Assembly (NCBI GenBank): GCA_946534715.1
Contig: CAMNCW010000048.1
Coordinates: 1-64,000, forward strand
Direction of reading: 5' to 3'
Origin: an uncultured Bacteroidales bacterium
GTDB lineage: Bacteria > Bacteroidota > Bacteroidia > Bacteroidales > Paludibacteraceae
Length of the DNA stretch: 64,000 bases
The position numbers were made by a program, and so were the translations under genes. The notes below the pieces were generated by a model. That model had not been told where the DNA came from. It did no database searches and saw only the letters and a program-made list of their open reading frames with translations. This document shows positions 54,216 to 62,281 of the stretch, piece by piece (positions within the stretch are counted from its first letter, which is position 1; each line of letters opens with the position of its first letter).

Positions 54216-55481
54216 TTATGATTTCTTCTTCAACTTCGCCTGAAGTGCCTGGATCTCTTCTTCCTGGTTGCGGATCGTCTTGAGCAACTCGTTCAACTCT
54301 TCGTTCTCGATAGTGGTCGGGTATTGCTCCTCTACGCTCTGCAGGAAGTCAGACAGCACGTTCATATAGTTGATGAACGCATCGTAAGCGGACTCGTACT
54401 GGGTCTCGCCCTGGTCGATGTGGTTCATGTAGTGCAGGTAGTTCACGTCTTGCAGACGAAGCCAGTTGGTCTTCAATGCCTTGTCCTGGCAGAGGTGTAC
54501 GCGCTCCGAAACAGCATAGAGCTTGTTGATGGCCTCTTGTTGCAGATCGTTGCCGACATAGACGCTCAGGTCTTTTGCCTCGCCGCTCCAGGTCAAAGGA
54601 TAAGGACTTGTCAGCACATCCTCTGCGGCTAACTTTTTCACTGCCTCGGCAGGAGTCATGAAACCCATCTCGCGCTCCAGAACATAGTACGGCAGCGCTT
54701 TCAGGAAATCGAAGATTCCCGTTCCGGCGTTCTGACGAACACCAAACGTCTCTGCGCCGACCCAGATATTGATGATATCCTCGCCTTCCGGCAGCGCTTG
54801 CAGTTGGTTCGCATATTTCTCTGCATCAATCGGGAAATTGCCCCATGACGGATCGGAGAAATGGAAACTCAACTCATCGCTCAAACCGGTGTTGCGCAAC
54901 AGCACTTTCATCTTCGGTGCGCCCGCAGACTGATACATTTTGTTCGGGGTCTTCCAGCTGATGACATGTTTGGCACCCTCGGTCATGATGGCTTTGTAAC
55001 CCATCTTGTTGAGCTTATACGCCAATTCGTCGGTATAGAGCAACTCGGTGTTCCAAACGGTCTGTGCTTTCACGCCGAGAACGGTCTCCAGCAGCGCTGC
55101 TTGTTTCTTGAACTGCTCTTTCATCTCGCTCTCGTTGTACTCGGAAGCCAGAGAATAGCTGTACGGAGTAGCTAAGAACTCAACGCACTTGGTCGCTGCC
55201 AGCTCCTTCAGTACATCGATCATCTCCGGGTTAAACTGCTCGAACATCTCGATCATCGTACCGCTCACGCTCAAAGCGCAGTGGAATTTACCCTTGCTCA
55301 GACTGATCATGTCCTTCAAGGTGTTACATAGCGGCAGGTAAGACGTGTTTACGAGCCAGTTTACATGTTCCTCGGTTGCCATGTCATCGTAGTAGTAGTG
55401 ATCATGGCCGATCTCAAAGAAACGATAGCGCTTCAGACGGTAAGGACTGTGCATCTGGAAGCAAAAACATATATTTTTCAT
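54216..55481 (-). CDS. GH57-family protein (alpha-amylase-like), catalytic acid apparently lost
   Basis: The 421-residue protein shows GH57 conserved regions: 'FQMHSPYRLKRY' (CSR1), the nucleophile region 'TVWNTELLYTDE' with Glu146 (CSR3) and 'INIWVGAETFGVRQ' (CSR4). In Bacteroides homologues, from memory, CSR4 reads MDYETFG with the acid Asp; here this place holds Gly242-Ala243. A coiled-coil C-terminus follows (about 380-421). In Bacteroidota this gene forms an operon with the GT4 synthase and debranching enzyme, as here, so it probably acts in glycogen metabolism. Confidence 0.85.
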   Translation of the reverse strand: MKNICFCFQMHSPYRLKRYRFFEIGHDHYYYDDMATEEHVNWLVNTSYLPLCNTLKDMISLSKGKFHCALSVSGTMIEMFEQFNPEMIDVLKELAATKCVEFLATPYSYSLASEYNESEMKEQFKKQAALLETVLGVKAQTVWNTELLYTDELAYKLNKMGYKAIMTEGAKHVISWKTPNKMYQSAGAPKMKVLLRNTGLSDELSFHFSDPSWGNFPIDAEKYANQLQALPEGEDIINIWVGAETFGVRQNAGTGIFDFLKALPYYVLEREMGFMTPAEAVKKLAAEDVLTSPYPLTWSGEAKDLSVYVGNDLQQEAINKLYAVSERVHLCQDKALKTNWLRLQDVNYLHYMNHIDQGETQYESAYDAFINYMNVLSDFLQSVEEQYPTTIENEELNELLKTIRNQEEEIQALQAKLKKKS

Positions 55482-55491
55482 AATAATTAAA

Positions 55492-55563
55492 TTACTTTAA
55501 ACTTTAAACTTAAAACTTAAAAACTTCTCTCAACTATCAACTATCAACTATCAACTATCAACT
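55492..55563. repeat. Two word arrays (ACTTTAA and ATCAACT) before GH57 gene
   Basis: ACTTTAAA/CTTAAAA words are followed by four ATCAACT heptamers that reach the GT4 stop codon; together they fill the gap. Confidence 0.88.
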
Positions 55564-56825
55564 TACAAAGTATGGTTGATCACCCCGTCATAAATAGCGC
55601 GTACTTTCAGTCCGGCGTCAGACCACTTGATGTTGTTGACCTCAGCCATACCGAGTTCGTGCAGGCTCTTGTACATCGCCGGATATTTGACGATCGCGTA
55701 AATAGCGTCCGCCATCGCGTCGATGTCCCAGTAATCGGTCTTGATAGCGTGTTGCAGGATCTCTGCACAGCCCGACTGATGGCTGATGATCGACGGACAA
55801 CCCACTTGCATAGCCTCCAACGGAGAGATACCGAACGGCTCACTCACACTCGGCATGATATACACATCGCTCATGGCGAGCATCTCTTGTACCTGCTTGC
55901 CGCGCATGAAACCCGGGAAGTGGAACTTGTCCGCTATTCCGCGTTTGGCAACTAAATCAATCATCTCCGCCATCTTGTCGCCGCTTCCGGCCATTACGAA
56001 GCGTACACCGTTCGTCTTGCTCAGCACGCGCGCTGCGGCTTCTACAAAGTACTCAGGACCTTTCTGCATCGTAATACGGCCGAGGAAAGTGACTAATTTG
56101 TCCTTCCGTTCCGGCTTGGTGAACTCCTCCGGGTGAGCTAACGGCTCTACGGCGTTGTGTACCGTGCTGACCTTGCGCGGGTCGATGCCGTATTTCTCGA
56201 TCACCGTCCGGCGGGTAAGGTTACTGACGCACATAATATGATCCGCTTCATCCATGCCTCGTTTCTCGATCGCATAAACGGTCGGGTTCACATTGCCGCG
56301 ACTGCGGTCGAAATCCGTCGCATGGACGTGGATAACCAACGGCTTGCCGCTGATCTGTTTCGCGAACACACCTGCCGGATAAGTCAACCAGTCGTGGCTG
56401 TGGATAATATCGAAATCCAGACTGTGAGCCAGCACGCTTGCTACGGCTTCGTAGTTACCGATCTCTTCGATCAGGTTATCCGGATAGCGACCCGAGAAAG
56501 CAACGCAACCCAAGTCGTCTGTTCCGATGCGGCGGTAGTCGTACTTGATGCCGTCGCGCAGATGATAGTACTCTTCCGGGCTCATCTTGCCCTCCATGCG
56601 CTGCTTGACGTAGTCGTAGTTCACGTCTTTCCACACTACCGGCACGCTGTTCGCGCCGATGATCTTGAGGAAACTCTGATCCTCATCGCCCCACGGCTTC
56701 GGAATAACGAACGTAATTTCCATATCCGGCTGCTGCGCCATACCGCGCGTCAGACCGTAACTGGCGGTTCCCAAACCTCCTAAGATATGAGGAGGAAACT
56801 CCCAACCAAACATTAACGCTTTCAT
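55563..56825 (-). CDS. GT4 glycosyltransferase, glycogen synthase-like
   Basis: The 420-residue GT-B protein starts 'ALMFGWEFPPHILGGLGTAS' (Gly-Gly-Leu-Gly phosphate loop), has 'DIIHSHDWLTYPAG' and the acceptor-side EX7E motif in 'SEPFGISPLEAMQVG'. Between debranching enzyme and GH57 in Bacteroidota this gene is taken as a glycogen synthase of the GT4 type. The nucleotide-sugar donor is not shown by sequence. It overlaps the debranching gene by 4 bp. Confidence 0.88.
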   Translation of the reverse strand: MKALMFGWEFPPHILGGLGTASYGLTRGMAQQPDMEITFVIPKPWGDEDQSFLKIIGANSVPVVWKDVNYDYVKQRMEGKMSPEEYYHLRDGIKYDYRRIGTDDLGCVAFSGRYPDNLIEEIGNYEAVASVLAHSLDFDIIHSHDWLTYPAGVFAKQISGKPLVIHVHATDFDRSRGNVNPTVYAIEKRGMDEADHIMCVSNLTRRTVIEKYGIDPRKVSTVHNAVEPLAHPEEFTKPERKDKLVTFLGRITMQKGPEYFVEAAARVLSKTNGVRFVMAGSGDKMAEMIDLVAKRGIADKFHFPGFMRGKQVQEMLAMSDVYIMPSVSEPFGISPLEAMQVGCPSIISHQSGCAEILQHAIKTDYWDIDAMADAIYAIVKYPAMYKSLHELGMAEVNNIKWSDAGLKVRAIYDGVINHTL

Positions 56826-58798
56826 TTGTTTTCCTCCTTTCCTTCTTGTTCAGCTTCTGCTTGCTTATATTTTTTCAAGGTGTCCATCACGCTGATCACA
56901 GCCGCTACACTCGGAGCATAACTCATGCCGCCGTGTCCTTTGTAAGGTGGGTTGCCGTCATACATCTCATTCAGCGTACCGATCGTCAATTCGCTCATTT
57001 CGGCCTCAAAACCGACTAACAGACGCTCCATGAAACTGATTCCGCTGTATTTATATACGTTCATGTACGCACGTGCGTAAGCGGCGATTGTGAACGGCCA
57101 TACCGGTCCGTTGTGGAAGTTACGGTCGCGTTCTTGCTGGCCGCCGCGGTAGATCGGACGGTAGTCGCCGCTCTTCGGACTCAGCGTACGCAAGCCTTTC
57201 GGCGTCAGCAACTCTTTTGTGCATATATCTACTACTGCCTTCTGCTGTTTCTTGTCCAGCGGGCTGTACGGCAGACCGGCCGCCCAGATCTGGTTCGGGC
57301 GTACCTCGCGGTTCTCGTAGCCGTCTAACACGTAGTCGTTCAGATATAAGCCGTTCCAGAACGTCTTTACAAACGCGTCTTTGGTGATCTCCGCTTGGTA
57401 TTCCATGAGGTCCGCACTGGTCTCTTTACCCATCTCACGCAGCATCTCTGCCGTGAAACGCATAGCGTTGTACCAGAGCGCATTGATCTCCACTACATAT
57501 CCTGTACGCGGTGTGATCGGCCAGCCGTTCTCGGTCGCGTTCATCCATGTCGCAGGACGCTGCGTGCCTTCTACCCACAGCAATCCGTTCTGATGCAACT
57601 TGGCACGCGGATGATTCTGCTTGCGGTAGTATTGGATTATATCTTTGCATAACTCGCCGTACAGCTCTGCGGCTTCACGCACCGTATATTTATGTGCGTA
57701 TTTCTGCGCCGCGCGAACGAACCACAGCAAGGCGTCCGGCTCGTCCATGCCTGACATCTTCACGTCATGCACACGGCCGCTCATGAAGTTCAATATCTCT
57801 TCGATCGCGGTCTTGTTGATGATGGCGTCCCAATATTCCGGACGGTCGATGTCTAACGTACAACTCGGTACGCTGAAGAACGAATTACGCGCATCGGCTT
57901 TGAACCACGGGAAACCGCTCAGGAAATAGCACTTGTCGCCTTCGCGTTTGTAGAACTGGCTCGCGCTGTTCTTCAGCGTCGAGAACATGTCCTCGCGGCG
58001 GTTACGGCGCTCCAACTCTTTCTTCCAGGTCGCTTTCAGACTTCCCGTCTTGCATTCCGTAACGCCCGCGGCAAAGATAATACTCTCGCCTTTCTTCATC
58101 GGCAACTCGAAATAGCCCGGCACTAACAAATCCTCCTTGTAAGCATAGCCGCGCTCCAACTCCTTGCGATAAACAATGTCTTTGTACCATTGCGGATCGT
58201 GGTGGTACTCAACCGCCTTGCTGAACTGCATGTACAGGTTCGGGAAACCCGGGTACATCCGGTTGAAACGGCCGTTCTCGCATTCGTCCATGTTGGGGTT
58301 AGCCAAGGGATTTTCGTGGGTCAACTCGTTCACGCTCCGGAAAGCTAAGAACGGGCGGAAACGAAGCGTCGTCGGACTGCCGCTCTCTAACAGCGTGTAA
58401 CGAATCAGAACGCGGGGCTCGAAGCTTACCAACATTCGTTCTTTCTCCAATACCATCGCACCGACGCGGTAAACGGTCTTGGAGATCAATTCGCAGTCAA
58501 ACTCGCGAATGTACTTGTGTCCGTTCGGACTGAAATGGTTCTCCCCGTACTCGTGCAGACCTAAGTTGAACTCTGCGCCATGTTGGATCACTGTCTCGTC
58601 CAGCGAACTGAGCAGAACAAAATTGTCCTCGCCCAGTTGAGGAAGCGGCATCACCAACTGACCGTGGTACTTACGTGTGTTGCAATCGACCAGAGTAGTC
58701 GAGTTGTACACACCTGCACGGTTTGTCCGAATCATCTCTTTTTGGAGCGATCGCTCCAAATTAACAAGTACTGTCTTGTCAAAATTCAGATAACTCAT
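56822..58798 (-). CDS. Glycogen debranching enzyme (amylo-alpha-1,6-glucosidase)
   Basis: The 658-residue protein has the N-terminal GDE domain ('EMIRTNRAGVYNSTTLVDCN', 'YHGQLV') and the C-terminal (alpha/alpha)6 GDE_C catalytic domain ('MSGMDEPDALLWFVRAAQKY', 'LLWVEGTQRPATWMNA', 'QIWAAGLPYSPL'). It cleaves 1,6-branches of glycogen. It precedes the GT4 gene with an ATGA overlap. Confidence 0.92.
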   Translation of the reverse strand: MSYLNFDKTVLVNLERSLQKEMIRTNRAGVYNSTTLVDCNTRKYHGQLVMPLPQLGEDNFVLLSSLDETVIQHGAEFNLGLHEYGENHFSPNGHKYIREFDCELISKTVYRVGAMVLEKERMLVSFEPRVLIRYTLLESGSPTTLRFRPFLAFRSVNELTHENPLANPNMDECENGRFNRMYPGFPNLYMQFSKAVEYHHDPQWYKDIVYRKELERGYAYKEDLLVPGYFELPMKKGESIIFAAGVTECKTGSLKATWKKELERRNRREDMFSTLKNSASQFYKREGDKCYFLSGFPWFKADARNSFFSVPSCTLDIDRPEYWDAIINKTAIEEILNFMSGRVHDVKMSGMDEPDALLWFVRAAQKYAHKYTVREAAELYGELCKDIIQYYRKQNHPRAKLHQNGLLWVEGTQRPATWMNATENGWPITPRTGYVVEINALWYNAMRFTAEMLREMGKETSADLMEYQAEITKDAFVKTFWNGLYLNDYVLDGYENREVRPNQIWAAGLPYSPLDKKQQKAVVDICTKELLTPKGLRTLSPKSGDYRPIYRGGQQERDRNFHNGPVWPFTIAAYARAYMNVYKYSGISFMERLLVGFEAEMSELTIGTLNEMYDGNPPYKGHGGMSYAPSVAAVISVMDTLKKYKQAEAEQEGKEENK

Positions 58799-58828
58799 GA
58801 TCGTGATTTAGTATTAAGTAATTTGTTT

Positions 58829-58863
58829 GTAATTCGTAATTGTGCATTGTGAATTGTGAATTC
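58829..58863 (+). repeat. GTGCATT/GTGAATT array between manC and debranching gene
   Basis: Five heptamers end at the manC stop codon. Confidence 0.85.
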
Positions 58864-60087
58864 TTACAGCTCGCTCACAAACTGCTTGATCCGTTGCTCT
58901 TCGGCTTTCTTGCAAACCAACAGCGCGCCTTTCTCTTCCGCAATGATCATGTCATCCACGCCTTGCACGATCGCTTTCTTCCCGGACTCAAGCACTACTA
59001 TATTGCCCTTTGCCTCATAGAAATGTGCCTCGCTGTGCAGACTCACGTTCCCGTTCTCGTCTTTCTCGCTCAGCTCATACAAACTGCCCCAGGTGCCCAA
59101 ATCGCTCCAACCGAAGCTGCTCGGCAACACAAACACATTGTTCGCTTTTTCCATGATTCCGTAGTCGATACTGATGTTCGGACATTTGGGGAAGATCTGT
59201 TCGATGAAATCCTCCTCTTTCTCGGTTCCCATCAGCAACTCACCTTCTCTGAAACGGTCTGCCACTTCCGGCAGCAAATACCGGAACGCCTCGCTGATCG
59301 TCTGTAAGTTCCAGATGAAGATACCGCTGTTCCATAGAAAATCTCCGCTCTCTAAGAACACTTTCGCCATCTCTAAGTTCGGCTTCTCCGTAAACGTCTT
59401 CACCGGATAAATACCATCCTCAATTTTTAATTTTTCATTTTTAATTTTTAATTTGTCATCCGATTTGTCCGCGACAAATTGAATGTACCCATACCCCGTT
59501 TCCGGTCGTGTGGGTTGCATGCCTAACGTACAAATCGCCTTGTTCCGGCTCACGAAATCAAAGGCTTTCAAAATCGCCTGACGGAATTTCTCTTCCTCCA
59601 AGATCAGATGATCGCTTGCCGCCACAACGATGTTCGCTTGCATCTCCGGCTTGTTCCAATCGATCTCCATGTAACTTGGCAACTTCGATCCTGTCGTACC
59701 GCCTTTGACACTGCCGTCTTTGGCATAACCTTGTTCTTCCGGTGTATATCCATATGCTTTTTGCAGACAGAGTGCACGAATATGCGCGGTCGCATAAGCG
59801 ATACACGGCGCCGTATTACGTCTTGCCGGCTCGCAAAGGATCTGACCCTCGCTCAAATCCGGGATCTGCTCCAAAATGATCTGTTTATACGCTACGTTCG
59901 TAACAATAAACACATTCTCAATCGGTACGATCGGTCTGAAACGATCTACCGTCATTTGAAGCAAACTTCTGCCTGTTCCGAAAAAGTCCAAGAACTGTTT
60001 CGGCTTTTCTTCTCTGCTGTACGGCCAGAAACGGCTTCCAACGCCACCGGCCATAATCACGCAATAATTATTTTCCTTTTTTGTCAT
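58864..60087 (-). CDS. manC: Mannose-1-phosphate guanylyltransferase
   Basis: The nucleotidyltransferase signature 'VIMAGGVGSRFWPYSREEKP' (10-29) with 'KQFLDFFG' and 'ARRNTAPCIAY' identifies ManC/GMP; GDP-mannose feeds glycan and fucose pathways. I use the ATG at 60087; upstream codons look like leader. It lacks the C-terminal isomerase of bifunctional enzymes (407 residues). Residues 210-224 (DDKLKIKNEKLKIED) come from an in-frame AATTTTT array between two conserved strands. Confidence 0.93.
   Translation of the reverse strand: MTKKENNYCVIMAGGVGSRFWPYSREEKPKQFLDFFGTGRSLLQMTVDRFRPIVPIENVFIVTNVAYKQIILEQIPDLSEGQILCEPARRNTAPCIAYATAHIRALCLQKAYGYTPEEQGYAKDGSVKGGTTGSKLPSYMEIDWNKPEMQANIVVAASDHLILEEEKFRQAILKAFDFVSRNKAICTLGMQPTRPETGYGYIQFVADKSDDKLKIKNEKLKIEDGIYPVKTFTEKPNLEMAKVFLESGDFLWNSGIFIWNLQTISEAFRYLLPEVADRFREGELLMGTEKEEDFIEQIFPKCPNISIDYGIMEKANNVFVLPSSFGWSDLGTWGSLYELSEKDENGNVSLHSEAHFYEAKGNIVVLESGKKAIVQGVDDMIIAEEKGALLVCKKAEEQRIKQFVSEL
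59416..59460 (-). repeat. In-frame AATTTTT array in manC
   Basis: Five heptamers AATTTTT/AATTTTTC/CATTTTT encode KLKIKNEKLKIED, about 15 extra residues. Confidence 0.88.
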
Positions 60088-60215
60088 AATAAATGTATAT
60101 CTGTGTTTTTTATGGTTGTTATCTCTCAAGATTTTCGCTTGTCGAAAATAATCGTTCGAGCAAAGCGAGATAAGAACTATCAACTATCACCCTTCCACCT
60201 GCTTTCCACCTTCTC

Positions 60216-60259
60216 TCATCGGATGCTCATCGGGTGCTCATCGGATGCTCATCGGATGC
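60216..60259. repeat. Four tandem 11-bp repeats in manC leader
   Basis: TCATCGGATGC four times, the second with G for A (TCATCGGGTGC), in the untranslated leader between manC promoter and gene. Confidence 0.9.
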
Positions 60260-60311
60260 TGCGTATGACGTTAACGGGAGAGGATAGGCATGGTAGTTTG
60301 CTAAAAGCGCA

Positions 60312-60319
60312 CAAAGTTA
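60312..60319 (-). promoter_or_regulatory. manC operon promoter -7 box
   Basis: TAACTTTG followed by TGCGCTTTTAGC; the leader to the manC ATG is about 225 nt. Confidence 0.7.
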
Positions 60320-60370
60320 CAACTTTTTTTTCATATACGCAAGCGCGCACGTACTTTTTATTAAAAAAAA

Positions 60371-60393
60371 TGCATTTTTGCCCTAAAAATGCA
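60371..60393. promoter_or_regulatory. Inverted repeat upstream of gldD promoter
   Basis: TGCATTTTT / AAAAATGCA, 9-bp perfect arms with a 5-nt centre, about 42-64 bp before the gldD -7 box; possible operator. Confidence 0.4.
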
Positions 60394-60399
60394 CTTCTT

Positions 60400-60427
60400 T
60401 CAACTTTCAACTTTCAACTTTCAACTT
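60400..60427. repeat. TCAACTT heptamer array upstream of gldD promoter
   Basis: Three complete TCAACTT words plus a partial one run into the promoter region, just upstream of the -7 box at 60435. Confidence 0.85.
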
Positions 60428-60434
60428 TTTGTTG

Positions 60435-60442
60435 TATCTTTG
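60435..60442 (+). promoter_or_regulatory. gldD promoter -7 box
   Basis: TATCTTTG followed by CATCG; 19 bp to the ATG. Confidence 0.72.
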
Positions 60443-60461
60443 CATCGTATTTTGGAATAAT

Positions 60462-61076
60462 ATGGGCTTTTTGCAAAAAAATAGAATATTCAATTGTCAA
60501 TTATCATTTCTCCTGTTGTTGGTATGTGTCTCGTGCTCCAACAACTATACCCCGCGTCCGTATGGTTATTACCGAATCACAGTCCCAGACACCGCCTATA
60601 CGGACTTTTCAATTGTCAATTCTCAATTGTCAATTGTCAATTACCCTTACTCTTTCTCCGTTTCCCAAAACGCAGTAGTTCTGCCGGTTAAGAAGGACGG
60701 AGAGCCGTTCTGGATCAATCTCTATTACCCGGCTTTGAATGCCACGATCCATTGTTCATACAAACCGGTTCGGAACAACTTGCGCGAGCTGACCAACGAC
60801 GCCTTGGAGTTCGTCTATCGCAACGCCTCGTTTGCGAACGCGATACCAGAACGCGAATACAATCACCCCGAAGCGGATGTCTATGGCGTACTCTTTGACC
60901 TGGAAGGCAACACCGCCTCTTCCTGTCAGTTCTTTGTGACCGACTCCACGCATCATTTCTTCCGTGCGTCGGTCTATTGTAACTGTCCGCCGAACGCCGA
61001 TTCCCTTGCACCGGTATATAACTATCTCCGTAAAGACGTCGTCAAAATGGTAGAAACCTTCCAATGGACGAAATAA
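60462..61076 (+). CDS. gldD: GldD, gliding-motility/type IX secretion-associated lipoprotein
   Basis: The 204-residue product has a lipobox (VSC, Cys25) and resembles GldD: 'YTPRPYGYYRI' at the mature N-terminus, 'WINLYYPALNATIHCSYKPV', 'LEGNTASSCQFFVTDSTHHF' and 'SLAPVYNYLRKDVVKMVETF'. GldD is needed for gliding in flavobacteria and is linked to type IX secretion. Two heptamer arrays are in frame: NCQLSF inside the signal peptide (about 10-16) and SIVNSQLSIVN (50-60). The downstream PcrB-TadA gene overlaps by 13 bp. Confidence 0.9.
   Translation: MGFLQKNRIFNCQLSFLLLLVCVSCSNNYTPRPYGYYRITVPDTAYTDFSIVNSQLSIVNYPYSFSVSQNAVVLPVKKDGEPFWINLYYPALNATIHCSYKPVRNNLRELTNDALEFVYRNASFANAIPEREYNHPEADVYGVLFDLEGNTASSCQFFVTDSTHHFFRASVYCNCPPNADSLAPVYNYLRKDVVKMVETFQWTK
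60487..60512 (+). repeat. In-frame heptamer array in gldD signal peptide
   Basis: TTCAATTGTCAATTATCATT encodes FNCQLSF. Confidence 0.75.
60609..60644 (+). repeat. In-frame heptamer array in mature GldD
   Basis: Five TCAATTG/TCAATTC words encode SIVNSQLSIVN. Confidence 0.88.
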
Positions 61077-62281
61077 ACCACAACATATTATATCGACCAA
61101 GCTTGGGCGATAAAAAACTTGCCCTTCTTCTTGACCCCGAGAAGGCGGATCTCTCTGCTTTGCCCATCACCGCAGAATGTCATCCCGACTACATCTTCGT
61201 CGGCGGTTCCACCGGTGGGGACACAACGCCTTTTGTCCGTGCCCTCCGCGATAAATTGTCAATTGTCAATTGTCAATTACCCATTTTCCTCTTTCCCGGC
61301 TCTGCCGCCCAATTTACCCCCGAAGCGGACGCTATCTTGTACCTCTCGCTCCTTTCCGGAGACAACCCCGAATACCTTGTAGGTCAGCAGGTTAAGTCCG
61401 CACGACGCATTCATGCCTCCTCGGTCGAAGTGATCCCGACGGCCTATATCCTCATTGATGGCGGCGTAGAGACATCCACTATGCGCGTAACAGGCACCAA
61501 ACCCCTTAACCCATCTACCGCAGAAGGCGTTCAAACCATCATAGACACCTGTATCGCCGCCGAACTGATGGGTAAGAAAGCAATCTACCTCGAAGCCGGT
61601 TCGGGCGCTCTGAACCCTGTCTCGCCGGACATCATCCGCGAGGTGCGCAAAAACACCTCTCTCACCCTCATCGTCGGCGGCGGAATACGTACGCCCGAAG
61701 CAATGAATGCCGCCTATTCCGCCGGAGCAGACATCGTAGTCATAGGCAACCACTTCGAGTCGCATCCCGAAGACCTGAAATCCTTCTGTCGGAATATCGA
61801 AATATCGAAATCTCGTGATCTCGTGATCTCGGAATCTCGAAATCTCGAAACGGACGAGCGCTTCATGCGACTCGCCCTCTGCGAAGCAGAGAAAGCCCTC
61901 GCGGCGGACGAAATACCCATCGGCTGTGTCATCGTTTCGCAAAACCGGATCATCGGACGCGGACATAACCTCACAGAAACCCTTTCTGACGTCACGGCGC
62001 ATGCCGAGATACAAGCTATCACCGCCGCTACTCAGACCCTCGGCGGCAAATACCTGCCGGATGCAACCCTGTACGTCACGGTCGAGCCTTGCCCTATGTG
62101 CGCCGGAGCTGTCGGTTGGTCTCAAATAAGCCGCATCGTCTTTGGCGCACCGGATCCCAAAAGAGGCTACCGGACGTACGCACCGCGCGTCTTTCACCCC
62201 AAAGCAACCGTCACGCCCGGCGTGCTCGAAGACGAATGCAGAACACTTATGCAAGAATTTTTTAAATCGAAGCGATCATGA
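61064..62281 (+). CDS. Fusion of PcrB/GGGP-synthase-like domain with TadA tRNA adenosine deaminase
   Basis: Residues 1-245 form a TIM barrel of the PcrB/geranylgeranylglyceryl-phosphate synthase family ('LLLDPEKADL', 'FVGGSTGG', 'FPGSA', 'YLEAGSGA', 'LIVGGGIRTPEA'), which joins a polyprenyl group to glycerol 1-phosphate. Residues 263-405 are a TadA deaminase with HAE (313-315) and PCPMC (342-346), which makes inosine at tRNA wobble position 34. The linker (about 246-262) is encoded by ATCGAAAT/GTGATCTC words. Another heptamer array lies in the first domain (64-72, KLSIVNCQL). The two domains are separate proteins in other organisms. An internal ATG at 61866 might still start TadA alone. Only one frame and no stop separates the two. 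Confidence 0.88.
   Translation: MDEINHNILYRPSLGDKKLALLLDPEKADLSALPITAECHPDYIFVGGSTGGDTTPFVRALRDKLSIVNCQLPIFLFPGSAAQFTPEADAILYLSLLSGDNPEYLVGQQVKSARRIHASSVEVIPTAYILIDGGVETSTMRVTGTKPLNPSTAEGVQTIIDTCIAAELMGKKAIYLEAGSGALNPVSPDIIREVRKNTSLTLIVGGGIRTPEAMNAAYSAGADIVVIGNHFESHPEDLKSFCRNIEISKSRDLVISESRNLETDERFMRLALCEAEKALAADEIPIGCVIVSQNRIIGRGHNLTETLSDVTAHAEIQAITAATQTLGGKYLPDATLYVTVEPCPMCAGAVGWSQISRIVFGAPDPKRGYRTYAPRVFHPKATVTPGVLEDECRTLMQEFFKSKRS
61253..61279 (+). repeat. In-frame heptamer array in PcrB domain
   Basis: Three TCAATTG heptamers (21 bp) encode LSIVNCQL. Confidence 0.88.
61797..61850 (+). repeat. Word array forming the PcrB-TadA linker
   Basis: ATCGAAAT, CTCGTGAT twice, CTCGGAAT, CTCGAAAT words encode EISKSRDLVISESRNLE. 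Confidence 0.88.

Larger units (their letters stand above)
60088..60461. other. Divergent manC/gldD control region
   Basis: This 374-bp region has no gene. It contains ATCAACT words (60173-60190), a 4x11-bp repeat (60216-60259), the manC promoter, a long inverted repeat (60371-60393), TCAACTT words (60400-60427) and the gldD promoter. Confidence 0.75.

Noticed and set aside
61277..62254. Long antisense frame opposite PcrB-TadA
   Set aside because: Shadow of strongly conserved domains on the plus strand.
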